DNA of 64,000 nucleotides from Circinella umbellata (Eukaryota; Mucoromycota; Mucoromycetes; Mucorales; Lichtheimiaceae): assembly GCA_025093555.1 (NCBI GenBank), contig JAIWNF010000021.1, forward strand, positions 1 to 64,000. The letters run 5' to 3'. Below are positions 47,141 through 59,256 of the stretch, piece after piece; within the stretch, counting starts at the first letter, position 1, and every line of letters starts with the position of its first letter. The notes below the pieces were generated by a model that was not told the DNA's origin, searched no databases, and worked only from the letters and a program-made list of their open reading frames with translations. The position numbers and the translations under genes were made by a program.

Positions 47141-47838
47141 TGGTCAAATTTATAACTCAAGCTTAAAAATCAATCGAAAAAGAAAAAAAAAGAAAAAGAG
47201 AGAGAGAGTGAGAAAAAAGAAATTATAAGGAAAATAAAAAAAAATAGGGGAAAACAAGAGAGGGTATATATTTCTTTTTTCTGTGTTCCAAGATATCCTT
47301 TGCTTCCTTCTCCTTTATTTTTTTTTATTCCCCCCCCCTCCCAACACACACATACTCCCATATATACGATTACACGCCTTTTTTTTTCTTGTCCCTCTTT
47401 TTATATCTTTTCATTAAATTTTATGTTTATTTTTTCTTTTCACTCTCTTTTTTTCTTTTATCTTTTTCAAAATTGAAATTTGTTTGCTTATTCATCTCCC
47501 CCCCCCTTTTTTTTTTCTTTATTATTATCATTATCTCTTCGTTTATCATATCAACCCTTTTTTTTCTCTCTCTCTCTTTCTTTTCTATCCCTCTATGTCA
47601 ATCACATCAACCCTTCGTAGTTACCCTTTTTTTTTTCTTCCTTTTATCATCTTCTGAAAGTGTTTCTATTAAAAACTTTTTTTTTCACATTATATATTAA
47701 TATGTTGTATTATTCGTAATGAATGAGTAATGATTATATGATTATATTTACATAATTGTATATGAGAGAAGGAATTATTATGATTATGATTATTACAGTA
47801 TTGACTATATGATTTAAAATAATAAATGATGGTTTGTG
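47141..47838. other. convergent intergenic region
   Basis: 3' flanks of the Rab5 and arrestin genes; strongly T/C-rich on the plus strand; no gene seen. Confidence 0.6.
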
Positions 47839-49152
47839 TTATATTTGGTAGGTATCAATTCGATTATGACGAAAAGCAGATGGTATAGGCGATAATTCTG
47901 GATAATAAGATGGAGGTCGAGATTCAGTATATACTGGTAATATATCAGCATTCAAACTATCTTCTCTTAATTCTGAAGAAAGATCCAACCTGGGTTTTGC
48001 TCGCGTTGTCATATCCTTCGCTACTGCATCATCTGTATACGATAACAAACCATCGGGTATATGGGTGCCATGAGGCATAGTCCCAAAATGAATTGGTACT
48101 TCGAATAATTTGCGAGTCAATGTGATCATAGGTCCACAGCGTACTTTTACATGAACGCATACCTTGTATATCGCGCTAAATCGAGATGATTCTGTCACAG
48201 ATGGTAATGGACTGGCATATGGAATTTTTATTTCTAATATTTCACCATCGTCCTCTTGTTCGATATCTCGTCTTGACATGATACTTGACGATGAGGACGC
48301 ACAATCATTAGAAGTGGAGGAACTAGAAATTGCTAAGGTTTCTGGTCGAACGCTAACACCATCGAAAGTTAAATATCGTTTTAATGAAGCAGAAATCGTG
48401 GTGGTGGTGCTAGTGATGAATGTAGTCAATGAAGATGATTCTTGCTCTTGTTGAGACTTTTGAACTACTTTAATTCGAATAAAATGATCTCGACGTTGTT
48501 GATAATTTAATCCAGTTAATAGAGTAATATGGAACCCATCACAATTATACGTATAGGTATGAATTTTAGCGTATGGACTGGTTTCTAGGTGTGGTTCAAA
48601 TTTGATTTCAAAAGGTTGTTCAGTTTTATATTTATCGTTGATAGTGGCTGTAAATGTATATGAGGTATCAAGTAGTCCGTGTTTAAATGAATGTGGAAAG
48701 TTAACCATTGGCATTTGGCATAAGAAAGGGAATCGATGATATCCAGGATCCAATGTTTGTGATAGAGATAATGTTGTTCGAACACCAAAGAGAGCCCCCG
48801 TATCACCTTTAGCAGATCTACCCATGACACCATAATTGACAACTTCTAAAAGTACAAAAGAAAGGTTAGAGTTAATTACTTTTTACTTTCATGATTTGTT
48901 TCCTTGGTGACGAAAAAAAAAAAAAAGAAAGAATCGGAAGAGATCACACAGACCTACACCACGAAAAATAAGCCTCAAGTATTCTACATCAAGAGGGTGA
49001 GTTAAATAAACTTCAACTTGTCCTTCAAATACAGCACCAGGGGTACATCGTACTGTTGTTGAATTCCCATCATGATATTGTTGATTAATTTTAATAAGAA
49101 TTTGTACAGTTTCTTTATTTTTAGAGTTAATTGCTCTGATAACAAAACCCAT
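47839..49152 (-). CDS. alpha-arrestin (ART-like), copy 1
   Basis: Ubiquitin-ligase adaptor of the arrestin-related trafficking family. Exons (minus strand) 49152-48954 and 48845-47839; 1206 nt, 401 residues. Arrestin_N-like strands at about residues 1-170 (EGQVEVYLTHPLDVEYLRLI, YHRFPFLCQMPMVNFPHSF) and arrestin_C-like part to about 340 (SAIYKVCVHVKVRCGPMITL, FEVPIHFGTMPHG). The tail carries an LPVY followed by PPSY in RPPSYYPEL, the short LPxY/PPxY pair that binds WW domains of Rsp5/NEDD4 ligases. Such adaptors direct ubiquitination and endocytosis of permeases. A paralog with the same intron position and tail lies at 61865-63125 in opposite orientation. Confidence 0.85.
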
Positions 49153-52075
49153 TTTGAAAAAGAAAGGGTATATATGTACAGAGAGTTGACGAGAGAAGGG
49201 AAAGAGAATGCGTGAGAAAGAAACAGAAAAACAGATGAAATGGAAAGAAAAGGGGTTGTGTTAAACAGTGAATTGAAACAAAGTTGAAAAAATGTAGAAA
49301 AAAAAATATACTATATATTCCTCCGATTCTTCGGCGATCTTAAAAAAAAACATTATAATTACCCTCGTACGCAACTATGGTCGGTAGTTTTGTGGTCGGC
49401 AATAGATCCCATAACCCGCGGGGTACTCGTAGATATGAACTGTATGAGGTAAATCAACATAATTTGTTTGATTGATAATTAGCTCTGGAATAATGATCCA
49501 TGTCATAATGAGTAATAAAACTATTTCCAATTGAGATATTTATAATAACGGTATATATTATATCAGAAAGAAGAAGAAGAAGAGTCATTTTCCGTAATGT
49601 GTCACCACTGATGTTTTAAGTTGATACGATCGTCCCCCCATCTCCTCCTTTAAAATTTCCCAAGTCAATGAATTTCCATACTCTTTTATATTATTTTTTT
49701 GTTCAAGTCCATTTACTAGTTTGCTGTATAAATTTTTTTTTTCCTGGCTTTAGTTTCACAAATAAAAATAATATACAGATGATGGAATTTAAACTAATTT
49801 TATATATCACTATCTGGAAGCAAAATATACACATTGTGGGATTTTTTTTTTTATATCTAAAATACCTTTTGAGTCTCTTGATCTGATTACTAAAAAAAAA
49901 AAAGTCAGCATACACCTACTTTTCGGTTTCACGGTGACCGAATTTTTTGTCCCACAATATATAAAAAGATGACAATAACAACAACCATGGACGCCATCGC
50001 TATCCCTATTTCTGGAAGAACACAATTTGCTTAAGAGCTCACTGCTTTAATCAAATGGCTTTTTTCTTTGGTGGTGTTTTACTGTATTGCTAAACTTTCC
50101 TATCATAATGATAAGCCGGTAATCAGTCAGGGTTTTGCCATCGACTCAGAAATTGTTGATGTCAAATTTGATACTTTTGGACTCAGTTCCATCATTTTGC
50201 CAAAAATATTGACATTTTCACGATTTTCTTGATGTTCGTCTGTGTAAGATCAGGAAGATAATCAGAGGTTAGAGTAATGTTTGATTTACTCTCCTCCCTC
50301 GCTCCCTTGCCAAAGAATAATGACAATGATGAAAAGTAGTTTTTTTTTTTTGTTTATATAATTTTATTTCAAGTAGTAGTACGTATAGTAATTCTTGTAT
50401 TATTTCTTTCTGAAAGAAAAAAGATTAAATCATATTGAATGATTACATAAGTAAACAAATCAGTATGAATTTTATTATATTTTACGTATCAACGAATGAG
50501 TGATCCTTGCTTACTGATCGGATCAAAATCGAATTTTTATACATTTGCGTCATGACTAATACCAAAGATACTCTTGATAGTTTAAGATTTACACACGTAT
50601 TATGAACATGTCTACTTCATGAACTGACAATCAAAACGAGTATTACTGTACAATTTGAATTAAACGTGGGCTTTATAAGGTATTCATTAGAAACATCGTC
50701 ACAAAAACTGCCCACTATCATTTTTTTTTTACCATGGAGGACCGTGGAGGGTACCAAAGGCCTGACACAGTTAGTTCCTCCCCCATTCGTACGATCCCAA
50801 AAAATTTGGTGCCTTTCAATGGCTCCGAAATTCTATAAGAACCCAAAAAGAGAATGGGCACTTTATTGGGTACGATCATTGAACAGTGATTGTTCATTCA
50901 CTGACACTTGAAATATACGTTTGCCTTTTGAGACCGCATATGCTTATAATGAAAATAGCGACTAAAAACGAAGTGTAAAAGATGGGCATGGCTAAAGTGA
51001 ATGAGGCAATGAAAACCAATAAAAAGTTTTGGATTTAGCCAATCAATTTTGACTATGACATGTTGCTGAGACTTAAACAGATAGGATAAAGCATAAGTTG
51101 AGAAGTAGGTACATTATTCGCGTCAATATGGAAAAAAGGTTATTGCTGTCTTGGACTGCATCAATAGTTTCACAATGAAATATAACTCTAATAATAAAAG
51201 ATGTGGAAGAAAAAACAGAAGGAAGAAACCCTAATGCCGGGAGAGAAACCATTGGAACAAAAGCATTTTCTAATGGAGAGTTCATGATTGCGTGTGGAGA
51301 TAAAAATTCTACTGTTGTTAGTGATTCCAAGAACATTATTGTCGACAAACCGAACCATTAATAATTAATCTATCATAGTCGAACCGCTGCCATTGCATGC
51401 ATCGCTGCGGAATCGAGTTTATTTGAAGTGAGAAGTATGTCTTCAAAAGTGTTAACTGTAGTTTTGCAACATAATTTAGTGTTAACAGATTCAAATTCTA
51501 TCATAGCACTACAAATATTTACAGATAGCAGCAGCAATAATAATCTCCTTAAAGGCGTCTGTAAAAAGAATTAAAATCATGTACTATTTGTGGCACCATT
51601 GAGTGTAAAGGGGATAACAAGAGAACAAAATACATGTTCTCGAATATGACCATTTGATTACTTCGACAATTAAATGCTTAAACATCGCATATACAGTACG
51701 TATAATGAATAGCTAACTATTATCATTATTTTCTTTCCATATATTAAATAGAATAGTCATTTTACAATAGAATAATCTCCCTTTCGCTTCGCTACTGGGG
51801 CCATTTTCTAATTGGGAACAATTAATTTGATCTACCTCATACATGCTATCCGGGCCATAAGATGGTAGAAAAAAAAGCACCAGATTATAGATATTGCTAT
51901 ATTGAATAACTTTACTATGCATTAACAGCACTATTTACCAAGTGTATGGTAACGGCTACAGCTGTGTAACATATCATGTGATTATGAAAAGACATTTGTT
52001 TTCTGCCTACAAAAGCCAGTGTGTTGCGTAGTTACTGTGCATTCAAGCTCTTCCTAACATTCAAAAGTTATCGCC
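49153..52075. other. left part of the accessory island, no clear gene
   Basis: Contains short orphan frames only. 49377-49475 (+) starts MVGSFVVGNRSHNPRGTRRY and could be a first exon (GAG|GTAAAT at 49448). 50730-50840 (+) reads TMEDRGGYQRPDTVSSSPIR... and looks like a piece of a decayed mobile element. A GC palindrome (CGCTTCGC) is at about 51785. Nothing reaches the level of a gene call. Confidence 0.4.
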
Positions 52076-52427
52076 ATGTCAACAGACGTAATGTCCAACA
52101 ATAGCAAAATCGCTGAAGAATGCGATAAAAGTGTGTAGAAAAGTATAAGGAATCAAATAGAATAAAGATCAGACTCGCTAATGGCCTTAATAATTTGATT
52201 AGAAATCAGAACATATTTGACTGTTACCAAGAATCCAACTATTGCGAAATTCTTTACCAGTAATTACGAATTCATAGAAGCCAATACACCAGCAGGTGCT
52301 AATGTCATTGATTTCTGGACAGAACGCTTTGAAAATTTGTCGAAAATAATGAATATCACTGTGGTAACGTATAATTCATTTATTTTGTTTTGAGCTGTCT
52401 ATATCTCTCTAACAGCTCAGTTTGTAG
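52076..52427 (+). CDS. possible small three-exon gene, unknown function
   Basis: ATG at 52076 (MSTDVMSNNSKIAEECDK), donor GTGTGT at 52131, acceptor at 52202. The second exon 52203-52363 (TYLTVTKNPTIAKFFTS, NTPAGANVIDFWTERFENLS) ends at a GTAACG donor, and a short third exon 52416-52427 ends in TAG. Phases agree and give 75 residues. The composition is that of a soluble protein, but I recognise no family, and both donors are imperfect. It lies 78 bp outside the transposon's left terminus and could equally be a truncated exon set of a gene broken by insertions. Confidence 0.3.
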
Positions 52428-52504
52428 AATAAAGGAGGTAGAATGAACTGGAAACTTCTGAAAACGCGATCGTCATCATCGTCGGCTGAAGAAGAAGAAA
52501 AAAA

Positions 52505-52529
52505 GGCGCGGATAACATGTCTAGGGCTG
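52505..52529 (+). repeat. left terminal inverted repeat of the 5.4-kb transposon
   Basis: 25 bp, starting GGCGCGGATAA, matching the right end at 22 of 25 positions by eye. Confidence 0.75.
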
Positions 52530-52552
52530 AAAAAAATTAAATTATTTGAATT

Positions 52553-52587
52553 TTTTGATGTGGCTTCCGAAGGAAGCTACATCAAAA
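52553..52587. other. subterminal hairpin
   Basis: Arms 52553-52568 and 52572-52587 pair over 16 bp with a single G-T mismatch (core GATGTGGCTTCC / GGAAGCTACATC) around a 3-nt GAA loop. It lies between the left terminal repeat and the stop codon of the transposase gene. It may act in 3'-end formation or as a transposase recognition structure. Confidence 0.7.
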
Positions 52588-52704
52588 GATTACTATTCTT
52601 TGTTGAAAAGAAAATGAAAATAGGGGTTTTTTATTGTATAAAATGTGGTAAAAGAGATCTTTTTAGAATATTTTGCTTAATTTTATGTTGTTTTGATACA
52701 TATT

Positions 52705-55700
52705 CTACTGTTTTTTATTTCGACCACGATATTTCGGTAATACAATGTTTGATACACGAAATAGAGGTGCTTGTGAAGACTCAGGCGCTGCTCGAAGTCC
52801 ACGAGATGATACTGTTAGCTGTTGTGGCTGCTGTTGAGAACTACTACTACTATTATTATTATTATTATCTACATCCAATGGCGTATTTGAAAGACTAGAA
52901 CTAGGTTGTAAAGAAATTGCTGTTGATGAAGTTGATGGAGTAGATACAGCATTTTGATTCCATATAATAACTGGTTGCTGTAGTGTAGAAGACGGTTCAT
53001 ATAATGAAAAAAAAGAAGTATTATTGTAACTTAGTGGAGTAGTAGGTGTTGTTTCGAGATTATTAGTAGCAACGGAAGACAACTGTGGAATATGGGCTTG
53101 ACGGTATCTAGGAACTTTATTTTGACTTGGCTCGCGAGCAGCAGGGGCTAACCGTTTTCGACTTGTATCTGACAGTACTTCCATCATTCTTTCTCGTTGC
53201 GTTATATTTATTTCTTTGGATACTGCAGTATTTCTAAGCTGTATGTATTGACCATAATATGTTCTCAAATGTTCTGGAGTTTTGTAATAAATATGTTTAC
53301 CGTCAGCATGTTTGGACCACACCTTTGCAAATGCCATATAATCAGGTCTACAGTCTTTATATTTTTCTTCTACTATATCTCTGAAAAGATCTCGTTCTTC
53401 CTTTGTATGAACTGGCAAAATTGGATATTTAGTCTGTTGCTTTTTTGCTATAAAGTGATATTGAGCATCTTTTGTTTGTAATGTAGATTGTGATATAGTT
53501 AGTAACGCAGATTTTTGTAATGATGATGTAATAAATGCAGAAATATTAATACTATCATTATGCATTTCTTCATTTGGAGCTAAATCGATTCCAAGGTCTG
53601 TAGCAAGTTTATGTGGCAGTGGTGAAATTCCAAACACTTCTTTAGATGACTCGAAAAAAACAGCATTTTGATATACATCTGGCCTATTATAAGAATGCTC
53701 CATGTCGAATGATGCTCTCAAATCCAATATATGTTGTGTGAGCCATGGCTCATAATGGCCGTCATGTACTCGACCGTGCCTATTAAATGATCCAACCTGG
53801 TCCAGCAGTAAAGTTATAAAATGTTTCTTATACTGATAATAATAATTTTACACCATTACTTACATCGATGTTATGTCTAAGTCTATAATCTGACAATACA
53901 GCGTCTGCTAGCTCCGGACTTGCACCAAAAGAAATAAACTTGCGTATAATGTTTTGGTGAACCCCTCCTTCGAGAGAGTTTGTACCACGACTGCAACGAT
54001 ATAACGGCAAGTTATTTTTATCACTACCAATCTTGAAATAAAATGAAATGCCAGGAGGATCGGATACATGTCCACGAGCAATACATTTCAGCACATTTTC
54101 AGCTTGGCGATATGCTTCTTGATCGAAAAGTGTTCTTCCAGTTTTTGCACATCTCATAATACCATACTCATCAAATAATTGCTTTACAACTGGATATAAT
54201 TCACTGGGAGGTGGTATGACTCCTTTTATAACATAATAATAACTGTCATTATTTTCACCAAAATCGTCATCTTTTTTTAAAGAACAAGAAAAAAAAAGAA
54301 ATGTAACGTACTTTTTACTCGGCGAAGAATCCACGATGGATTTTGAAGCATCACCATATCCCATGTTTTGTCTTGGGTCTTCAAAAAGTCTTTAACAAGT
54401 TCTTCATCGTCTTTATCAACTATAAATATTGCGTCACGCAGCTTCCTTGCAAACTCATTTGCTAGCCCATGTCGTCTTGGAACACGAATCATATTCATAA
54501 GATGGAATGCATCCTTTAAAACACGGGAAGGGATAGAAGATGTAGTAATACTGGCTTCAGAAGTTGGCTCAGTAACAGAAGTTGGAGATGTTAATGGTAT
54601 CGGTACGTCTGGAATTGGTGGTCGAGTTAAAACGCCACTATCGTGATTGCTACTATTATTGTCAGTGCCATTGTCACTGTCATTATCAGTCAAGACAGAC
54701 TCGTCATCATCATATTCTGTATCTTCCTTACTGCTTTCTGCAGTGGTTAAATCATTCAAAACGTCATTGTTATTATCGGGAGCTAGAAATGTTTTTAGTT
54801 ATGCTACGCAAATACCAGAAAAAAACTACTATATTCATGAATAGAACAAACAAGACATACCAATCACATCTGCTTGGCTTCCAGCGTTAACAAAAGCATT
54901 ATCATTATTTATGGACGTTTGTTGAATGTCAACAGCTTTGTAAGTACGAAGATCTTTCAGGTTGACAACGACATTAAAAGGTGTATCGCCAAAATCATTC
55001 AATGATTTTTTATGCAGTTTTAAGTATGCAGCTGGTTTTGATATCTTTTTTATGGTGATAATAACGCGTCCCTTTACTACTTTAATAGTGTCGAACGTCG
55101 CTAATTGCAATGCCACCTCTCCATAAGCTACAGCTTCATAGAGGTTGTTTGGGTGCAAGGAAACATGAATACCTGACAAAAATTTGATTAATATATAGCT
55201 ATTACCCACTGTTATTTTATGATATTGATAGAGCTCAATATATACATACCTTTAACTGGCTTAAGGACTAACTTTCCGATAGGAAAGTATTGAGTAAGGG
55301 CAATGTTGAAAATCTCTAGCCCTGCCCATGCATCACGAGCAGCATATATTATCTGATTCTCTGATAAATGATTCGAATCCCAATTGCTTATGCGAATGTC
55401 TTCATCCTTTGGCAGTGATCTATATAACAGTTTTTTACAGATGGCCTCAAGCCCCATCCTGGCATCACCGATTGCATCTCTCTCCTTACAAAAGCTTGCA
55501 AGTTCTAACATTCCTTGGCAACGAATACCAGGAAAATCTCTCTCGATTTTCTTGCAATCACCATTTACAGCCCGGCCAGCTTTTTTAATCTCCATATCTT
55601 CAAGGAAGCTTACAAGCGCACTTGGTAATTCGGACAATGAGCTAACTTGTAATAACCATATGTTCTTGGAGCAAGCAACTTGAATCAAAGCAAGTTTTCC

Positions 55701-57674
55701 TTGCTCGCCAGATCGTTTGTCACACGGCCACTCACAATCGAAACCCACGACAAAAGCTTATAAGATATTGGTTAGTAAGATAATAAAGCTAATTATAATT
55801 ATATATCAAAATGTTATAATAGATAAATATACATACGCTTATTTCTGAGCAACATTTCAAATACTCGCTGAATATCATTATAAGTTGATAATAAACTAGT
55901 GGTGACATTTTCAGGAATAGAAAGGATAGGATATTCACAGTTATTATTAATAATGTTAGCAGGATCCAGTGGGGCAACATCTCGACTCAGAGAAGGAAAA
56001 ATACTTGTAAGGAAACCCTGATCGTTAATAACATCATCAGTGAAAAAGATTTCAGGATAATCATGTCCATACATAGTGTATGCTTCACGCATTTTTTCAA
56101 ATGAGAATTGTAAATGATTTAACGACTTTGTTGGAACGAGAAGTTGCGTTCTAATTTCCTCAAATTCATTACAAACTGTGTAGACTGCAAGGAAGGTAGG
56201 TGATCCTCCAATTCGACCAAGATGCTTAATTATTTTAAATGTGTGATCACCCTTTAAAACACGCCCTTCTAAAACCATCATTTGCTTGTCGATCAAATGA
56301 CGCATTTCGTTGATCATGGCTGTGTATAAAACTCTCAAATATTGCGCTGTTGGAGTGTATCCAGCATAGCCGTCCTTGTCACTATATGATGAGAATTCCT
56401 TAAATTTAGGTGGGTTGATTGTTTCTTGCATAGTTGGGTTTGCACGGCGGGAATTGATATAATTTAGATATTGGAATTCTAATCGTGCATGTGTCAACTT
56501 TTGTAGTTCTCGTAAAATCTTTTGAAAGCGTCGTGGCCCAACTGAATTTTGTATTGCTGGTCTAAACACATCACCCAAATCTTTTGATATACCAGAACGA
56601 TGAGTGAGATAAGCAGGAAATTCTTGTTGTAAATGTAGTGGTAACTGTCTGATTATTCGACTATCATGTCCACTATAGCTTTTTTTGCAATGTCTGTTAT
56701 TGCATTTATACAAGCTTGACATTATGTAAAAATTTCTAATAAAAGTTATTGGTATTATTTTTAGATACGGTAATGTATATTGCTTATATGTGTAGTACCT
56801 TTTGAGATCAACGACACGGCGAGCGGGAGGGTCTTTAGGATAACCATTAGATTTCAGTTTACCACTGCAATTAAAATGTGTGCATTTGAGTCTATCGTCA
56901 ACTAGGAGATGTGGAATCCATAGGAACACTTTAGGTAAGTAAAGCATTACAGGATCGTAGTCAAAACTTTCATCCTCACGTAATGCAAGTATTTCTGTGG
57001 TTGGATTATGAAGAGCAAAGAATGGATCTGGTGGCAATATCCAAAAAGTTCCACGCCGATATTCAGATGGAAGTTTGCTATCATCTTCCTTTGTCTCTTC
57101 AACTACTCTACTTTGAATACTGAGGAAATATTTGTGAACGAATTGTTTTTTCTTCACCGCAGTTGTTGATGATCCAGATTGATTTTCGCTGATATCATCA
57201 CTAATATCTTCCTCATCCTCATTCAAATTGGCCTCATCATCGGAATGATCGTCGTCAGCCTCCTCCTCGTCGTCTGTTACCCATTCTTCTTCATCAATAC
57301 TACCCTCTACTATTCTTGACTCAGGTGAAGCACGTGAAATATCTTCTTCTAGAATCTCAGAGGTATCAACGAGAGCTACGAGATCACCAAGAGATGCATC
57401 ATCGCGGATAGAATCTGTTTCATGATTAAATTTCACATTTACTTATTAGAATCAGCATGTTGAAATTGGTATGTCAAAATGAATCTGTACCTAGTGCTGG
57501 AGCTGACGTAGGGATGTCACTTGTTAAGACATTAGAGTTACTTGTAAATGAACATTCCTCTCTACTCTTTGAGATCCAATTTACGGGAAGTCTTCCTTGA
57601 TTGACAAGTTTTTTCGGTTTTGGCCCGGGTTTTTTAGTTCCAGGACGACTTTTTGAACCTTTTGTGCGTGCCAT
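52705..57674 (-). CDS. transposase-like protein: DUF6729/MULE-like region + DEDDy 3'-5' exonuclease
   Basis: Exons (minus strand) 57674-57491, 57414-56799, 56735-55837, 55756-55250, 55172-54861, 54782-54312, 54222-53864 and 53796-52705; 4440 nt, 1479 residues, all seven introns in phase. Residues 1-150: basic MARTKGSKSRPGTKKPGPKP start, then acidic. About 165-320: Zn-binding DUF6729-like part (FWILPPDPFFALHNPTTEIL, C-x4-C in LKCTHFNCSGKL, CNNRHC, AYLTHRSGISKD). About 425-510: possible MULE-like nuclease strands, GDHTFKIIKH and EIFFTDDVIND. About 568-735: RNase D/WRN-type exonuclease with GFDCEW, NGDCKK and YAARD, i.e. all DEDDy residues. About 990-1130: RGTNSLEGGVHQ and HYEPWLTQHI, typical of the C-terminal part of this fungal family. 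Ends basic. No third acidic residue of a DDE triad could be assigned. Confidence 0.8.
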
Positions 57675-57863
57675 GCTTGAAGTAGTATAAAAAATAAATA
57701 GAACTCGAGTAATGAAATCTGAAATTCAAAAACTAAGCATTATGCAGTAACAGTAACAAAAAAAAAAAAATTAAATTCAAAAAAAACGACGGGGAAAGAA
57801 ACTTCATTATCCAATCAGAATGGATTTTAACTATCCTCTAAGTTGTTTTTTATTGGCTGGAGG

Positions 57864-57888
57864 CAGCCCAAGACACATTATCCGCGCC
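57864..57888 (-). repeat. right terminal inverted repeat of the 5.4-kb transposon
   Basis: Reverse complement of the left end with three mismatches; the outermost base pair is at 57888. Confidence 0.75.
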
Positions 57889-57974
57889 TAAATTTACAGC
57901 AGCGGTTTTCGCTTCGTAAAAAATAAGAATAAAAATAAAATTGACCCTGTAAAAAAAATTCAGTTACTTGTACT

Positions 57975-58163
57975 TCAAATATTTAAAAGGAATCCATCAA
58001 TCTCAAACAGCGTTAATCTCATGAAAAGCATGTACTCTGATCTCGATAAGAGCTGTCCTGAATGAGGCCTTCTTTTTTCGCGTATCTGCAACCAAAATGA
58101 AACAGAAGCTGCTATCGTCGATGTAACAAGGAAAAGAATACCATAAAAGTTTTTTTTAGCCAT
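57975..58163 (-). CDS. small ORF with an N-terminal membrane segment, unknown
   Basis: 62 codons from ATG 58163: MAKKNFYGILFLVTSTIAAS, then FWLQIREKRR. One hydrophobic helix of about 18 residues follows a short basic start, giving a single-pass or mitochondrial-inner-membrane look like small assembly factors. No family can be named and the hydrophilic half could be chance. It lies just outside the transposon's right end. Confidence 0.25.
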   Translation of the reverse strand: MAKKNFYGILFLVTSTIAASVSFWLQIREKRRPHSGQLLSRSEYMLFMRLTLFEIDGFLLNI

Positions 58164-59256
58164 ATAAAATTATATTGCGGCCCAAATTCATAGCCCGTAG
58201 CTTTACCTTTGTTTGGTTTCTCACGCAAATGCATCTGCTAATATTAAAGTATTTATACCTATAAACTGCATAAAAAATAAAATTAGAATATTAATATAGA
58301 TGAACTTTCAAAAATGTCTTTTTTTGTAAGATACTCTGCCTTTGAATTCTGATATACGTAAAGACATTGATTGCTGGAAATCAATATAAAAACATTGTCT
58401 GCAGAAAGGGCTTTTGTTTCGACCTATTGCTACTATGGAAATTGTAATGATTTTACCATCAATCGAAAGGCACCAATGTTTGTCTTTGGTTATATCTTAA
58501 GCTTTATGCAATAGTTTATTAGATGTGTCTTTCCAGATCTGTATTTGTGTTTTTTTTATCATAGTAAAAGGTCTTTTCCACAACTATGATACTCTATATC
58601 ATCATTGGACATCGGATTCGTAACAAGTTTCACTCCGTGACCCGTAATAAATATAAATTCACTTAAAAAGACATTTATTTGATATGTTAGGCAAAATAAT
58701 TGATAGGGTTATAATAATAAAAATACTCACCAGTGGTACTAACTGGTCAAACTTATACTGATAATTGAAAATATAAAATAGGCATTTCCCAGATGTGACA
58801 GCTAATTACAATTCTAGTTAAAATTGAAAATAGGGATTTTATTCTGTTACGCATCATCCGTAACTTCGGACTATATTTTGTTCTTAATCGGCAACGTTGC
58901 TATTGAGAGGATGAAACATAAACTCAAAGGGATAGCAACATAAAGGTTAATCTACAATATTTTGCTGAAGAACAATATCTTAAGCAAGAACTGCTATGGT
59001 CGATTTTATTAATGGCGCCACCAATAAATGATGTTCAGGTTGATTGTCGTGAGTTTTATGAGTGCAGATACCGATCAAATTTCTGCCGAGTTTTTAATCA
59101 CATTACCTATTTTACGTAACTAACACACATACGTATCTGTTAAAAAGAGAAGATAGCTTCCGTAATTAATGCCAATATTTACAAGTTAATTTACTACGTT
59201 TCCGTTATATAAATATTATAAGTTATTTATTAACTATAATAGCTACTTTTCTTAGA

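Larger units (their letters stand above)
52505..57888. mobile_element. 5.4-kb DNA transposon with exonuclease-bearing transposase
   Basis: The ends are reverse complements. Left 52505-52529 begins GGCGCGGATAA and ends GGGCTG; the right end, read on the minus strand from 57888, begins with the same 11 bases and matches 22 of 25 positions. One gene fills the interior: its start codon is 214 bp from the right end and its stop 200 bp from the left end. No clear target-site duplication is visible (left flank A-rich, right flank TAAATTTA). Intact ends plus a fully open gene suggest a complete and perhaps recently active element. Confidence 0.8.

Noticed and set aside
49377..49475. Possible first exon of a kinase-like gene (…RRYELYE before a GTAAAT donor)
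   Set aside because: No kinase motifs follow within the next several hundred bases, so the resemblance is too short to support a gene.
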